Source: Embleya hyalina | GTDB lineage: Bacteria; Actinomycetota; Actinomycetes; Streptomycetales; Streptomycetaceae | DNA length: 64,000 nucleotides | Direction of reading: 5' to 3' | Assembly: GCF_003967355.1 (NCBI RefSeq) | Contig: NZ_BIFH01000015.1 | Coordinates: 128,888-192,887, forward strand | In this document: positions 51,792-60,613 of the stretch, piece by piece | How the letters are laid out: each line of letters begins with the position of its first letter | Position numbering within the stretch: position 1 is the first letter of the stretch | Notes under the pieces: generated by a model | The model's input: the letters and a program-made list of their open reading frames with translations, nothing else | The model's database searches: none | What the model was told of the DNA's origin: nothing | Made by a program: the position numbers and the translations under genes

Positions 51792-52556
51792 GTGAACACC
51801 GACACCGACGCCCCGCCGGCCGACGTCATCGCCGAGCACTGGGCCGACCTGCGCGCCGCCGCCGTCCCCGGCACCCGCCGGCCACGCGCCAGCCACATCG
51901 GACGGCACCTCGCGGCGGCCATCGCCGAACGCGACCGGATCGAGCGCCTGGAGCGGTCGACGCTCGGCCGCGGCGCCTCCCCGGCCGCCGCCAACCTGTC
52001 CGCCGTCGATGTCCTCCGCACGGTCGAACAGGCCGTGCTGTACGTCGAGGCCGAGACGCGCGCAACGCTCGGCCTCGCCCTGTACAGCCGGCCCGCCGGC
52101 AACCCCAACACGGTGCCGGCGGCGTGTGCCGACCTCGGCATCTACCGGGCCTGGCTCGGCCACGCACAGAACCGGTGGATCGACGACACGTTGCGGCCGG
52201 TCGCCCGCCAGGTGGTCGCGGTCCTCGGGTTCGGCGACGAACGGCCCCTGCGGCTGCTCCAGCCGTGCCCGTGGTGCGGGTCGGTGCTGATGATGCGGCC
52301 CGTGCACCCGCTCGGCCCCCACGTCGAGTGCACCGGCCGCCGGGTCATCTGCCGGGCGCCGTCGAGTACCTGGATCCAGGGGCGGCCGATGTGGCGGTGG
52401 GATGACCTGGCCGACCTCGGCCGCGCGCTCGACGCGCCGCCGCGGGCCGCCCGCGAGGAACTGGTGACCGAGGCGGAACTGGCCGGTCGGGCGCCTGGGT
52501 TGACCGAGGCCGAGCGTGACCGGCTGCGGGCCGACCTGACGCCCGACGCGGCGTGA
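51792..52556 (+). CDS. Hypothetical prophage protein, 254 residues
   Basis: Unrecognised. The N-terminal half is helical and Ala/Arg-rich (LAAAIAERDRIERLERSTLG). The middle carries a zinc-finger-like block (PCPWCGSVLMMRPVHPLGPH, then CTGRRVICRAPSSTW). The C-terminus has WRWDDLADLGRAL. Similar single proteins precede the packaging module in several actinophages (impression). The GTG at 51792 has AGGAG 7 bases upstream. Confidence 0.6.
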   Translation: MNTDTDAPPADVIAEHWADLRAAAVPGTRRPRASHIGRHLAAAIAERDRIERLERSTLGRGASPAAANLSAVDVLRTVEQAVLYVEAETRATLGLALYSRPAGNPNTVPAACADLGIYRAWLGHAQNRWIDDTLRPVARQVVAVLGFGDERPLRLLQPCPWCGSVLMMRPVHPLGPHVECTGRRVICRAPSSTWIQGRPMWRWDDLADLGRALDAPPRAAREELVTEAELAGRAPGLTEAERDRLRADLTPDAA

Positions 52557-52562
52557 CCGGTC

Positions 52563-52610
52563 GTGTCCGGACACCGGGCGTCGGACACGGCGCGGTCGGT
52601 GTCCGGACAC
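52563..52610. repeat. Paired GTGTCCGGACAC palindromes
   Basis: The perfect 12-bp palindrome occurs at 52563-52574 and 52599-52610, with related GGACAC half-copies at 52583 and 52690. They are upstream of the late-gene promoter. Confidence 0.65.
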
Positions 52611-52714
52611 CCACCCGCCAACCGCGTGGGCGGGTGCGCCAACCGGTCGGCCCGGTCGGCAGATTGGACGCCAGAACCAACCCGTTGATCGGACACCGGC
52701 CACGGACAGGCAAG

Positions 52715-52743
52715 TTGCGCGGACCGGCCACGCGACCTAATCT
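52715..52743 (+). promoter_or_regulatory. Promoter before the late region
   Basis: TTGCGC (52715-52720) and TAATCT (52738-52743) are separated by 17 bp, a good match to HrdB-type promoters. A TTATCCACA DnaA-box-like sequence lies just downstream (52751-52759). Confidence 0.55.
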
Positions 52744-52790
52744 GATCGAGTTATCCACAGCTTGTGAATCCGGCATGCCCGGAAACACTC

Positions 52791-52823
52791 CGAAAGCCCC
52801 GAGCCGACCGGCCGGGGCTTTCG
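52791..52823 (+). terminator. Hairpin terminator or leader structure
   Basis: CGAAAGCCCC (52791-52800) pairs with GGGGCTTTCG (52814-52823). It lies about 40 bases after the predicted start of the promoter at 52715 and could terminate the upstream gene or cut short the new transcript. Confidence 0.6.
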
Positions 52824-52867
52824 CAGTTTCCGAGACAGCGAGCCATGCAGGCCAGGACGATGACCGC

Positions 52868-53098
52868 ATGGGACAGTGCAACGCCCGCACATGGCGCAAC
52901 CAGCGATGCGGCCGGGACGCATTCGGAACCGACAACTGCTGGGAGCACGGTGGCCGCCCAGCCGGCCGCTCAATGGGCCCGACCCGCCGAGACGCGAGGA
53001 CGGCCCGCCGCCAAGGCTGGGAAGGCAGCCGCCGAAGCGGATGCAGCCTCATCGGACTGATGATCGTTACCCTGCTTCTGGCCTTGGCCCTCTCGTAA
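52868..53098 (+). CDS. Small zinc-motif protein with C-terminal membrane helix, 76 residues
   Basis: The pattern CNARTWRNQRCGRDAFGTDN then CWEHGG is a common phage module (C...RC...A..G...C..HGG), often encoded near terminase genes. The C-terminus (LIGLMIVTLLLALAL) is a membrane helix. I chose the ATG at 52868 because the upstream frame lacks content. It lies between the late promoter and the lipoprotein gene. Confidence 0.6.
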   Translation: MGQCNARTWRNQRCGRDAFGTDNCWEHGGRPAGRSMGPTRRDARTARRQGWEGSRRSGCSLIGLMIVTLLLALALS

Positions 53099-53170
53099 CC
53101 TCGGCCGATCCGTACAACCCTCGGAGTGGCCCGGGAGTCGAACCCAGGGACATCCACACCTGGGGGCACA

Positions 53171-53650
53171 GTGCAGCGCATCACCCGACACGCCACCACC
53201 GCCGCCCTGGCGGCGGCACTCCTGCTCGCCACCGGCTGTAGCAGCGACGGAGACGACGACAAGCGGGCCACCACCGCCGACCCGGGCGGTCGGCTTCCCG
53301 CGGGCGCCCCAACGGCACCCCCCGCCAGCCAGGCCGCGGCAGCCACGGACACCGCCCCGCTGGAAGCGGCCGTCCGCACCTACACCGCGAAGATGTTCAC
53401 CGGCGATGCCGCCAGCGCCTACGCGATCCTGTCCACTCGGTGCCAGGGCAAGACCACCACGACCGAGTACGGCGCGGTAGTTGCCCAGGCGAAGAAGGTC
53501 TACGGCGCGTTGACGGTCAAGTCGATCAAGGTCGACGAGATGAACGGCGACCGCGCCCGGGTCACGTACTCCGTGGGCGTCCCCACCCTCGACCGCACCG
53601 CCCAGACCTGGACCCGCGAGGCCGGAACCTGGCGCTGGGACGGCTGCTAG
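53171..53650 (+). CDS. Prophage-encoded lipoprotein (moron candidate)
   Basis: 159 residues from a GTG with GGGGG just upstream. The signal peptide (ITRHATTAALAAALLLATG) ends at a lipobox LATGC, so Cys23 would be lipidated. A short disordered linker precedes a compact domain (LEAAVRTYTAKMFTGDAASA, AYAILSTRCQGKTTTTEYGA, VTYSVGVPTLDRTAQTWTRE) resembling NTF2/Mce-like small extracellular folds. Placed just before the terminase genes, it could alter host surface or exclude other phages. Not essential-looking. Confidence 0.65.
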   Translation: MQRITRHATTAALAAALLLATGCSSDGDDDKRATTADPGGRLPAGAPTAPPASQAAAATDTAPLEAAVRTYTAKMFTGDAASAYAILSTRCQGKTTTTEYGAVVAQAKKVYGALTVKSIKVDEMNGDRARVTYSVGVPTLDRTAQTWTREAGTWRWDGC

Positions 53651-53679
53651 CACCGATCGACCGGCGAGGGGGTGACCAT

Positions 53680-54234
53680 GTGCCCCCTCGCATCGACGAC
53701 ACCGTGCGCGCGGCGATCCTCGCCGACATCCAGGCCGGTGAACTCAGCCGGAACGCCATTGCCCGCCGACACGGCGTCAGTTCCTCGACCATCACCCTCA
53801 TCGCCCGCGAAGCCGGTCACGCGAACGCGTTCGACCGGTCGAAGACCACCCAGGCCACGCGCGCGCGGGAGGTTGACGCCGCGGCGGTCCGAGCCGACCT
53901 GACCGCCCGCCGCCTCACCCTGGCCGTCACCCTCCACGATGTCGCCGCACGCGAGATCTCGAAGATGCGCGAGCCCACCACCTATTGGGACTGGGGCGGC
54001 AAGGACCACGACTACGACGAGACCACCCGGCCCGAGCCGCACGCCCAGGACCGCCGCGCCATGATGGGCACCGCCGCCCAGGCGATCGACCGCAGCCTCA
54101 AGCTCGTTCCGCCGACCGAGGGCACCGCCGACGAGTCGCGCAGCCTGATCGGGGACCTGATGGCGGGCCTCGCCCAGGACTACGCGCAGCGCCACGGCCA
54201 CCGCCCGCCCGGGGACGAGCATGGCGGGGACTAG
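53680..54234 (+). CDS. Terminase small subunit-like helix-turn-helix protein
   Basis: 184 residues. The N-terminal helix-turn-helix (VRAAILADIQAGELSRNAIA, RRHGVSSSTITLIAREAGH) and helical remainder fit a small terminase that recognises the pac or cos site. The GTG at 53680 sits behind a GAGGGGGTG ribosome site. It overlaps the large subunit gene by 14 bases, which is the strongest argument for the assignment. Confidence 0.72.
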   Translation: MPPRIDDTVRAAILADIQAGELSRNAIARRHGVSSSTITLIAREAGHANAFDRSKTTQATRAREVDAAAVRADLTARRLTLAVTLHDVAAREISKMREPTTYWDWGGKDHDYDETTRPEPHAQDRRAMMGTAAQAIDRSLKLVPPTEGTADESRSLIGDLMAGLAQDYAQRHGHRPPGDEHGGD

Positions 54235-55504
54235 CACCCTGTCGCCGAAGCAGCGCGACAGCATCATGGAGGCCAACGCCTTCCAGAACGTCTGGGAAGG
54301 GTCGGTCCGGTCCGGCAAGACCATCGCCAGCCTGCTCCGCTGGCTGGACTTCGTTGCGCACCGGCCCGCCGGCGGCGAGCTGGTCATGGTCGGCCGCACT
54401 CGGGACAGCCTCGCCCGCAACGTGTTCGGCCCGCTCCAGGACCCGAGCATCGTCGGCGGCCTGGCCCGGGACATCCACTACACCAACGGCGCGCCCATGG
54501 CGACGGTCCTCGGGCGACCGGTGCACGCGCTGGGCGCGAACGACGCCCAGGCCGAACCCAAGGTGCGCGGGCTGACGTGCGCTGGTGCGTACTGCGACGA
54601 GATCACCACCCTGCCCGAGCTGTTCTACGACCAGCTCAACGCCCGGTGCAGCGTCGAGGGCAGCAAGATCTTCGGCACGACCAACCCGGACAACCCGAAC
54701 CACTGGACCCGCAAGAAGTACCTGCTCCGACCCCGCGAAACCCGGCTTCGTTCCTGGCACTTCGTCATGGACGACAACCCGGGTCTGTCGCAGGAGTACA
54801 AGGACCGGACGAAGGACAGCTACACCGGCCTGTTCTACCAGCGGAACGTCCTCGGCATGTGGGTGCAGTCCGAGGGCGCGATCTACGACGCGTGGAACGA
54901 GGACCGGCACGTAGTCGACCAGGTGCCGTACATCCACCGCTGGTTGTGCGTCGGCGTCGACTACGGCACCGTCAACCCGTTCTCCGCGCTCCTGCTCGGC
55001 CTGGGCGACGACGACCGCCTGTACGTGGTGTCGGAGTACCGGCACGACTCCCGAGCCGCCCAACGCCAGCTCACCGACGCCCAGTACAGCACCGGCCTGC
55101 GAACCTGGCTCGCCAACGTCGAACGGCCGGGCGAGCAGGGCCGGGCCTGCGGCGTCGACCCGGAATGGATCATCGTCGACCCGTCGGCGGCGAGTTTCCG
55201 GCAGCAACTGTGGACCGACGGCGTGCCCAACGTGACCAAGGGGCGGAACGAGGTCCGCGACGGCATCCGGACCGTCGCCACCGCCCTGGCCGCCGACATC
55301 CTGCGCGTGCACTCCTCCTGCACCGGCCTGATCGAGGAGATGCCCGGCTACGCCTGGAACGACAAGGCATCGGCGGCCGGCCACGACGAACCCATCAAAA
55401 CCGCCGACCACAGCGTTGACGCACTGCGGTACGCGCTGCACACCACCGCGCACGAGTGGCGCCACCTGATCCCGACCCTGGAGGCGACCCATGCCGCTGC
55501 CTGA
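54221..55504 (+). CDS. terL: Terminase large subunit
   Basis: 427 residues. Walker A GSVRSGKT (27-34), Walker B-like GAYCDEIT, coupling motif FGTTNPDNPNHW and nuclease acid residues in CVGVDYGTVNPF and the C-terminal DHSVDALRYA. It is PBSX/XtmB-like. It is the DNA-packaging motor that cuts and translocates DNA into the prohead. It overlaps the portal gene by 14 bases. Confidence 0.93.
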   Translation: MAGTSTLSPKQRDSIMEANAFQNVWEGSVRSGKTIASLLRWLDFVAHRPAGGELVMVGRTRDSLARNVFGPLQDPSIVGGLARDIHYTNGAPMATVLGRPVHALGANDAQAEPKVRGLTCAGAYCDEITTLPELFYDQLNARCSVEGSKIFGTTNPDNPNHWTRKKYLLRPRETRLRSWHFVMDDNPGLSQEYKDRTKDSYTGLFYQRNVLGMWVQSEGAIYDAWNEDRHVVDQVPYIHRWLCVGVDYGTVNPFSALLLGLGDDDRLYVVSEYRHDSRAAQRQLTDAQYSTGLRTWLANVERPGEQGRACGVDPEWIIVDPSAASFRQQLWTDGVPNVTKGRNEVRDGIRTVATALAADILRVHSSCTGLIEEMPGYAWNDKASAAGHDEPIKTADHSVDALRYALHTTAHEWRHLIPTLEATHAAA

Positions 55505-57005
55505 CGCCGGGGTTCCCTGGCCGCCGCCCGCGATGCGCGCCGAGTACGCCGAAATGGCCGTCAACGACGCCTGGTACAGCGGCGACCCCGCCCGGCTGCG
55601 CGCCCTCTACCACCACGACCACGGGCGACCGTCCGAGCGGCGCCGCTGGTGGCACTGGTCCGCCCGCCACGACCCCAGCCACGGCCGGCCCGACCACCGC
55701 GTACACATCCCCCTCGCCGGCGACATCGCGGGCACCTCGGCCGACCTGTTGTTCGCCGAGCCGCCCTCGTTCACCGTCGACGACACCGCGACCCAGGCCC
55801 GGCTCGACGAGATCACCCGCGGCATCGCCCGCCAACTCGCCGAGGCCGCCGAGGTCGGCGCCGCGCTCGGCGGCGTCTACCTGCGGGCGACCTGGGACCT
55901 GGAGGTTGCCCGCCGGCCGATCCTCACGGCCGTGCACCCCGACTGCGCGGTACCGGAGATGCGCCTCGGGCACCTGGTCGCGGTCACGTTCTGGCGCGAA
56001 CTCGCCTGGAACGGGGCCGTGGTGCTGCGGCACCTGGAGCGGCACGAGCCGGGCCGCATCCTGCACGGCCTGTACCAGGGCACCGCCGACAACCTCGGCC
56101 GCCCGGTGCCGCTCACCGAGCACCCCGACACGGCGGGCCTGGTCGGCTCCCTCGGCGACGACGGGCAGTCGATCGCCACCGGCATCACCGACCTGACCGC
56201 CGTCTACATCCCCAACGTCCGGCCCAACCGCCGCCGCCGCGGCAGCCCGTTCGGCCGCAGCGACCTCCAGGGCCTACACCCCCTGCTCGACGCCCTCGAC
56301 CACACGTGGACGTCGTGGCAGCGCGACATCCGCCTCGGCGCGGGCCGGCTGATCGTGCCGAACCAGTACCTGACGTCGCGCGGACCCGGCCGCGGCGCGG
56401 ACTTCGACCAGGACCAGGAGATCTGGGCCGGGATCAACGCGCCGCCCGACGGCGGCGAGACCCTGACCATCAACCAGTTCGCCATCCGGGTCGACGAGCA
56501 CGAGCGCACGGCCGCCGCCGCGATGAGCCAGGCCGTGCGGCTGGCCGGGTACAGCGTGCAGTCGTTCGGCCTGTCCGGCGACGTCGCGGTGACCGCCACC
56601 GAAGTGGCCGCGCGCGAGCGGCGGTCGCTGACGACCAGGGGCAAGAAGTCGGAGTACATGACCGACCCGATCGAGAGCATCGCCCTGGTGCTGCTCCAGC
56701 TCGACCGCGCACTCGGGTTCACCCCCGGGTTGGTGGTCGAACGGCCGACGCTGCACTGGCCGGACGGCGTGAGCGAGGACCCGAAGTCGGTCGCCGAGAC
56801 CCTGTCGTTGCTGGAGCAGGCCGGGGCGATCTCGACCTGGGTCAAGGTCACGCGGCTGCATCCCGACTGGGACGACGCCGACGTCCAGGCCGAGGTCGAC
56901 CGCATCCGGGCCGAGCGCGGCCTGACCGCGGCCGACCCGACCACGGTCGGCGCCGATGTCCTGCCCGACGGCGAACCGGACGACCTGGGCGACGAGTTCG
57001 AGTAG
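55491..57005 (+). CDS. Phage portal protein (SPP1 gp6-like)
   Basis: 504 residues. The portal fold runs from about 40: HIPLAGDIAGTSADLLFAEP, EVGAALGGVYLRATWDLEVA, LDALDHTWTSWQRDIRLGAG and MSQAVRLAGYSVQSFGLSGD. The late helical region ending KKSEYMTDPIESIALVLLQL is typical. It forms the dodecameric ring through which DNA enters. The length matches the family. Confidence 0.9.
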   Translation: MPLPDAGVPWPPPAMRAEYAEMAVNDAWYSGDPARLRALYHHDHGRPSERRRWWHWSARHDPSHGRPDHRVHIPLAGDIAGTSADLLFAEPPSFTVDDTATQARLDEITRGIARQLAEAAEVGAALGGVYLRATWDLEVARRPILTAVHPDCAVPEMRLGHLVAVTFWRELAWNGAVVLRHLERHEPGRILHGLYQGTADNLGRPVPLTEHPDTAGLVGSLGDDGQSIATGITDLTAVYIPNVRPNRRRRGSPFGRSDLQGLHPLLDALDHTWTSWQRDIRLGAGRLIVPNQYLTSRGPGRGADFDQDQEIWAGINAPPDGGETLTINQFAIRVDEHERTAAAAMSQAVRLAGYSVQSFGLSGDVAVTATEVAARERRSLTTRGKKSEYMTDPIESIALVLLQLDRALGFTPGLVVERPTLHWPDGVSEDPKSVAETLSLLEQAGAISTWVKVTRLHPDWDDADVQAEVDRIRAERGLTAADPTTVGADVLPDGEPDDLGDEFE

Positions 57006-57019
57006 GCCGGGGGTGCGCC

Positions 57020-58531
57020 GTGCCCGTATCGCCCGCCGTCGCCGAGGGATTGGCCACCGTCCTCGGTGACCTGTACCGGGCGGCCGAGTTCTCCCTGATC
57101 CAGGCGATCCGGGCCGCGCTCGTCCGCAACGAGTCGCTGCCGACCTGGGCGGAGGACCGGCTGGCGGCGGTGCGCGACCTCTCGACCGCGCTGTCCCAGG
57201 TCCTCGACGCACTCGCGGTCGACGCCGACGGCACCGTGCGCCAGGCCCTGGCCACGGCGTACGACCGCGGCCAGGCCGCCGCCGTCGCCGAGATGGGCGC
57301 GGTACCGGCCGCGCAGGCCGCCGTAGCGGCCACCGTGCTGCCGACCGCGCCGGTCGTCGACCGCTTGGCCGCCGCCGTCCTGGACACCACCACGGCCGTG
57401 CACTCGTCGATCCTGCGGCAGGCGACGGACGTCTACCGGGAGGTCATTGCCCGGTCGGCGGCGGCGCCCGTGCTGGGCGTCGAGACCCGGCGGGCGGCCA
57501 CGCAGCAGGCCCTGAACCAGTTCGTCGACCGCGGCGTGGCTCGGTTCGTCGATTCGGCGGGCCGCTCCTGGGGCATGGCGGAGTACGCCGAGATGGCGCT
57601 GAGGTCGGCGACCGGGCGGGCCGCGATCGACGCCCACTCGGACCGCCTGGCCGCCGCTGGTCAGCAGGTCGTCATGGTCAGCGAGCAGCCGCTGCACTGC
57701 AAACGCTGCGACCCCTGGGCGGGCAAGATCTTGTGGCGGTCGTCCGGAGCGGCTGGCGCGGTGATGCTCCAGCACGCCACGGACGGCGGCTGGGTCAGCG
57801 TCACGGTCGCCGGGTCCCTGCCCGACGCCCGCGCCCGCGGCCTGCTGCACCCGAACTGCCGGTGCAGCATCAGCGTGTACCTGCCCGGTGTCTCGACGCC
57901 GCCGCGACCGGTCCCGCACCCGGACGGCGCCACCTACGAGGACACCCAGCGCCAGCGGGCAATCGAGCGGCAGATCCGCAAATGGAAGAAGCGCCACGAG
58001 GCCGCGTTGGACGAGCCCACGCGCAAGGCCACCGCCGCCCGCATCCGCGCCCACCAGGCCGCGATGCGCGAACACGTCGAACGCACCGGCCTGCGAAGGA
58101 AATCGGAGCGCGAACAGCCGATGCGCGGCCACGGCGGTCAGGGCGGCCCGTCGTCTACGCCCACGCCGCGGCCGACCCCGGGGCCCGCACCGGCGCCCGT
58201 AACACCGCGCCCGCCGACACCTGCGGCACCGACCGCCGCCCGGTCGGTCCCCAGGCCGACCGGTTCGAACATCCCGCGCCGGGACGTGCGGCGCATGACG
58301 CAGGACGATCTGCGGGCCGAGTTCGCACAGCGCGCCGCCCAGCGGTCCAGCGCCACATCGGCCGACGACCTGTCCGGCGCGATGCTGCGCCAGGTCCGGC
58401 TGATCAAGGAGATGAAGCGGCGGCGCATGAAGAACATTCCGACCTATCAGGCAGGCAACGCCGCCGAGCAGGCGCTGATCCGCGCCACTGAAAACGACGC
58501 CACCCAGGCCCGCATCCGGCGCCTGGATTGA
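57020..58531 (+). CDS. Minor capsid/head morphogenesis protein
   Basis: 503 residues. The middle (about 145-290) has the SPP1 gp7/Mu F-like signature: CKRCDPWAGKILWRSSG and the final LLHPNCRCSISVYLPG. The C-terminal third is Pro-rich, then charged and helical (RRDVRRMTQDDLRAEFAQRA). It starts at a GTG 15 bases past the portal stop. It is probably delivered with DNA or anchors portal to capsid. Confidence 0.85.
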   Translation: MPVSPAVAEGLATVLGDLYRAAEFSLIQAIRAALVRNESLPTWAEDRLAAVRDLSTALSQVLDALAVDADGTVRQALATAYDRGQAAAVAEMGAVPAAQAAVAATVLPTAPVVDRLAAAVLDTTTAVHSSILRQATDVYREVIARSAAAPVLGVETRRAATQQALNQFVDRGVARFVDSAGRSWGMAEYAEMALRSATGRAAIDAHSDRLAAAGQQVVMVSEQPLHCKRCDPWAGKILWRSSGAAGAVMLQHATDGGWVSVTVAGSLPDARARGLLHPNCRCSISVYLPGVSTPPRPVPHPDGATYEDTQRQRAIERQIRKWKKRHEAALDEPTRKATAARIRAHQAAMREHVERTGLRRKSEREQPMRGHGGQGGPSSTPTPRPTPGPAPAPVTPRPPTPAAPTAARSVPRPTGSNIPRRDVRRMTQDDLRAEFAQRAAQRSSATSADDLSGAMLRQVRLIKEMKRRRMKNIPTYQAGNAAEQALIRATENDATQARIRRLD

Positions 58532-58553
58532 CCAGCGCTCCCCAGGAGGACAC

Positions 58554-59279
58554 ATGCTCCGTCCGCGTATCTCCCTGCCCCCGGGCCACATCGTCGGCTA
58601 CCGGGCCGATGGGCGCCCGATCTACCCGATTGCCGGCGGCTCCGGCGAGGGCGACTCCAGCGGTGCGGCCGGCGGATCCGGCGATGGCGGCCAGGGCGGC
58701 GACGCCCAGGGCTCGGCGACCGACGCACAGGGTCAGGGTTCGGAAGGGCCCGGCGCGCAGGCGTCGACCAAGCAGGCCGGGGCCGACGCGCCCAAGCCGG
58801 CCGAGAAGCCGGCCGATCCGAACACGCCGACCGTGGGCGACCTTCAGGCCAAGCTCGACGCTGCCGAGAAGCGACAGGCCAGCCAGATGGACGCCATCGC
58901 TAAGGCGCTCGGCCTCAAAAGCGAGGACCAGGCGCCCAGTCCCGAACAGCTCGCGTCGAAGGTGACCGACCTGGAGGCGACCACCCGCAGCCAGGCCGTC
59001 GAACTCGCCGTCCTGAAGCGCGCGGGCGCGCTGGGTGCCCGCGGCGACCGGTTGACCGATTCGAGGGCCTTCCTCGACAAGGTCGGCAAGCTCGACCCGG
59101 CCGGCTCGAACTTCGACGCCCAGGTCGACGCCGCGATCTCGGCCGCGCTGAAGGCGGATGCCTCGCTCGCCGTGACCCAGCCGCCGACCCGCTCGGGCGG
59201 CGACTTCAACGGCGGCCCCGGCACCAGCGGCAAGCCCAAGAACCTCAACGACGCCGTCGCGGCCCGACTGCGCGGCTGA
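58554..59279 (+). CDS. Scaffold-type protein
   Basis: 241 residues. A Gly/Ser/Gln-rich disordered N-terminus (about 20-90) is followed by coiled-coil helices (VGDLQAKLDAAEKRQASQMD, LASKVTDLEATTRSQAVELA) and a short C-terminal domain. This is the standard build and position of a scaffold, directly upstream of the capsid gene. AGGAGG precedes the ATG. No protease is encoded nearby. Confidence 0.75.
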   Translation: MLRPRISLPPGHIVGYRADGRPIYPIAGGSGEGDSSGAAGGSGDGGQGGDAQGSATDAQGQGSEGPGAQASTKQAGADAPKPAEKPADPNTPTVGDLQAKLDAAEKRQASQMDAIAKALGLKSEDQAPSPEQLASKVTDLEATTRSQAVELAVLKRAGALGARGDRLTDSRAFLDKVGKLDPAGSNFDAQVDAAISAALKADASLAVTQPPTRSGGDFNGGPGTSGKPKNLNDAVAARLRG

Positions 59280-59292
59280 CCCAAGGAGCCCC

Positions 59293-60294
59293 ATGCCCGT
59301 CACCCTGGCCGAGGCCAAGAACAACTGTCAGGACGACGTCGACACCGCCGTCATCGACGAGTTCCGCAAGGAATCCGTGATCCTCGACAGCCTCACGTTC
59401 GACGACGTCGTCAACCCCGCCGGCGGAGGAGCCACCCTCACCTACGGCTACCGCCGCCTGGTCACCCAGCCCACCGCGGCGTTCCGCGCCCTCAACACCG
59501 AGTACGCCCCGGCGAACGTCACCACACAGCGGTACTCGGTCGACCTGGCCGTCCTGGGCGGCTCGTTCGAGGTCGACCGGGTCATCGCGAAGATCGGTGC
59601 GGCGGCGAGCGGCGCCGTCACGCTCAACCTGTCGCAGAAGATCAAGGCGACGAACACCAAGTTCCAGGACACCGTCATCAACGGTGACGTCGCGGTCGAC
59701 GCGAACAGCTTCGACGGCCTCGACAAGGCGCTGACCGGCTCGACGACCGAGTTCCGCGCCACATCCGTCACGGACTGGACCGACTTCGACACGTCCGCCC
59801 GCGCCGAACACAAGGCGTTGGATGCGATCGACGAGTGGCTGTCGCTGCTCGACGGGACGCCGTCCATCATCCTGGGCAACGCCAAGGCCCTGGCCCGCGT
59901 CCGGGCAGCGGCCCGGCGCGCGGGCATGTACACCAAGGACCCGGTCGCCGACCTGATCGGGCAGAACGGGCGGCCGATCGTCCGCGAGACCTACGGCGGC
60001 ATCATCTTCGCCGACCCCGGCAACCAGGCCGGCAGCAACAACCCGATCATCCCGATCGAGGCCCGCACCGTCGGCACCGCGCAGACCGGCCTGACCGACC
60101 TGTACGCGTACCGCGCCGGCCTCGACGGGTTCCACGGCGTCTCGATCGTCGGCGGCCAGATGGTCGAGACCTGGCTGCCCGACTTCAAGACGGCCAAGGC
60201 GGTCAAGATCGGCGAAGTCGAGTTGGGGCCGATCGGCGTCGCCCTGAAGGCCACCCGGGCAGCGACCGTGTTCCGCAACATCAAGGTCCAGTGA
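59293..60294 (+). CDS. Major capsid protein
   Basis: 333 residues of the HK97-like fold: FRKESVILDSLTFDDVVNPA near the N-terminus, FEVDRVIAKIGAAASGAVTL, FQDTVINGDVAVDANSFDGL and IILGNAKALARVRAAARRAG, ending with VSIVGGQMVETWLPDFKTAK. The position after the scaffold and before the connectors fits. AAGGAG lies 6 bases before the ATG. Confidence 0.88.
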   Translation: MPVTLAEAKNNCQDDVDTAVIDEFRKESVILDSLTFDDVVNPAGGGATLTYGYRRLVTQPTAAFRALNTEYAPANVTTQRYSVDLAVLGGSFEVDRVIAKIGAAASGAVTLNLSQKIKATNTKFQDTVINGDVAVDANSFDGLDKALTGSTTEFRATSVTDWTDFDTSARAEHKALDAIDEWLSLLDGTPSIILGNAKALARVRAAARRAGMYTKDPVADLIGQNGRPIVRETYGGIIFADPGNQAGSNNPIIPIEARTVGTAQTGLTDLYAYRAGLDGFHGVSIVGGQMVETWLPDFKTAKAVKIGEVELGPIGVALKATRAATVFRNIKVQ

Positions 60295-60301
60295 GGACGG
60301 C

Positions 60302-60613
60302 ATGAGCAGCTACGAGATCAGCGCGCCGGTCAGCGATTTCGCCGGGTCGGTGGCTGGCCTGAACTTCACGGCGGGCCGCGCGGTCGCCGTCGACCTCGGG
60401 CCGTCGGCGCTGGCGTACTTCCGGCGGCACGGGTACACCGTCGCGACCGACGACCAGGCGACCGAGCCGGACGGGCCGCCCGCGAAGTCGGCGGCGAAGT
60501 CGGCCTGGGTCGAGTTTGCCATGGCGCGCGGCATCGACCGGGCCGAGGCCGAGGGCATGACCCGCGACCAGCTCGCCGAGACCTACGGAGGTACCAACGA
60601 TGGCCCGAGCTGA
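60302..60613 (+). CDS. Small structural protein, 103 residues
   Basis: Unrecognised by motif. It lies directly after the major capsid gene. The N-terminal half (ISAPVSDFAGSVAGLNFTAG, AYFRRHGYTV) is beta-rich; the C-terminus is helical (AKSAWVEFAMARGIDRAEAE). It could be a head decoration or capsid-stabilising protein. It overlaps the next gene by 14 bases. Confidence 0.6.
   Translation: MSSYEISAPVSDFAGSVAGLNFTAGRAVAVDLGPSALAYFRRHGYTVATDDQATEPDGPPAKSAAKSAWVEFAMARGIDRAEAEGMTRDQLAETYGGTNDGPS

Noticed and set aside
52751-52759. TTATCCACA as a DnaA box marking an origin
   Set aside because: A single box without AT-rich stretch or other copies; the iterons at 47149-47326 are a better origin candidate.
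52764-53060. Open frame overlapping the small zinc-motif gene
   Set aside because: It is Ala/Pro-rich without motif, while the alternate frame has the conserved Cys/HGG pattern and a membrane helix.
53123-53150. tRNA T-arm-like sequence before the lipoprotein gene (minus strand)
   Set aside because: TGGGTTCGACTCCC resembles a T-arm, but there is no anticodon arm or acceptor pairing, and it runs into coding sequence; no second att-like partner is seen.
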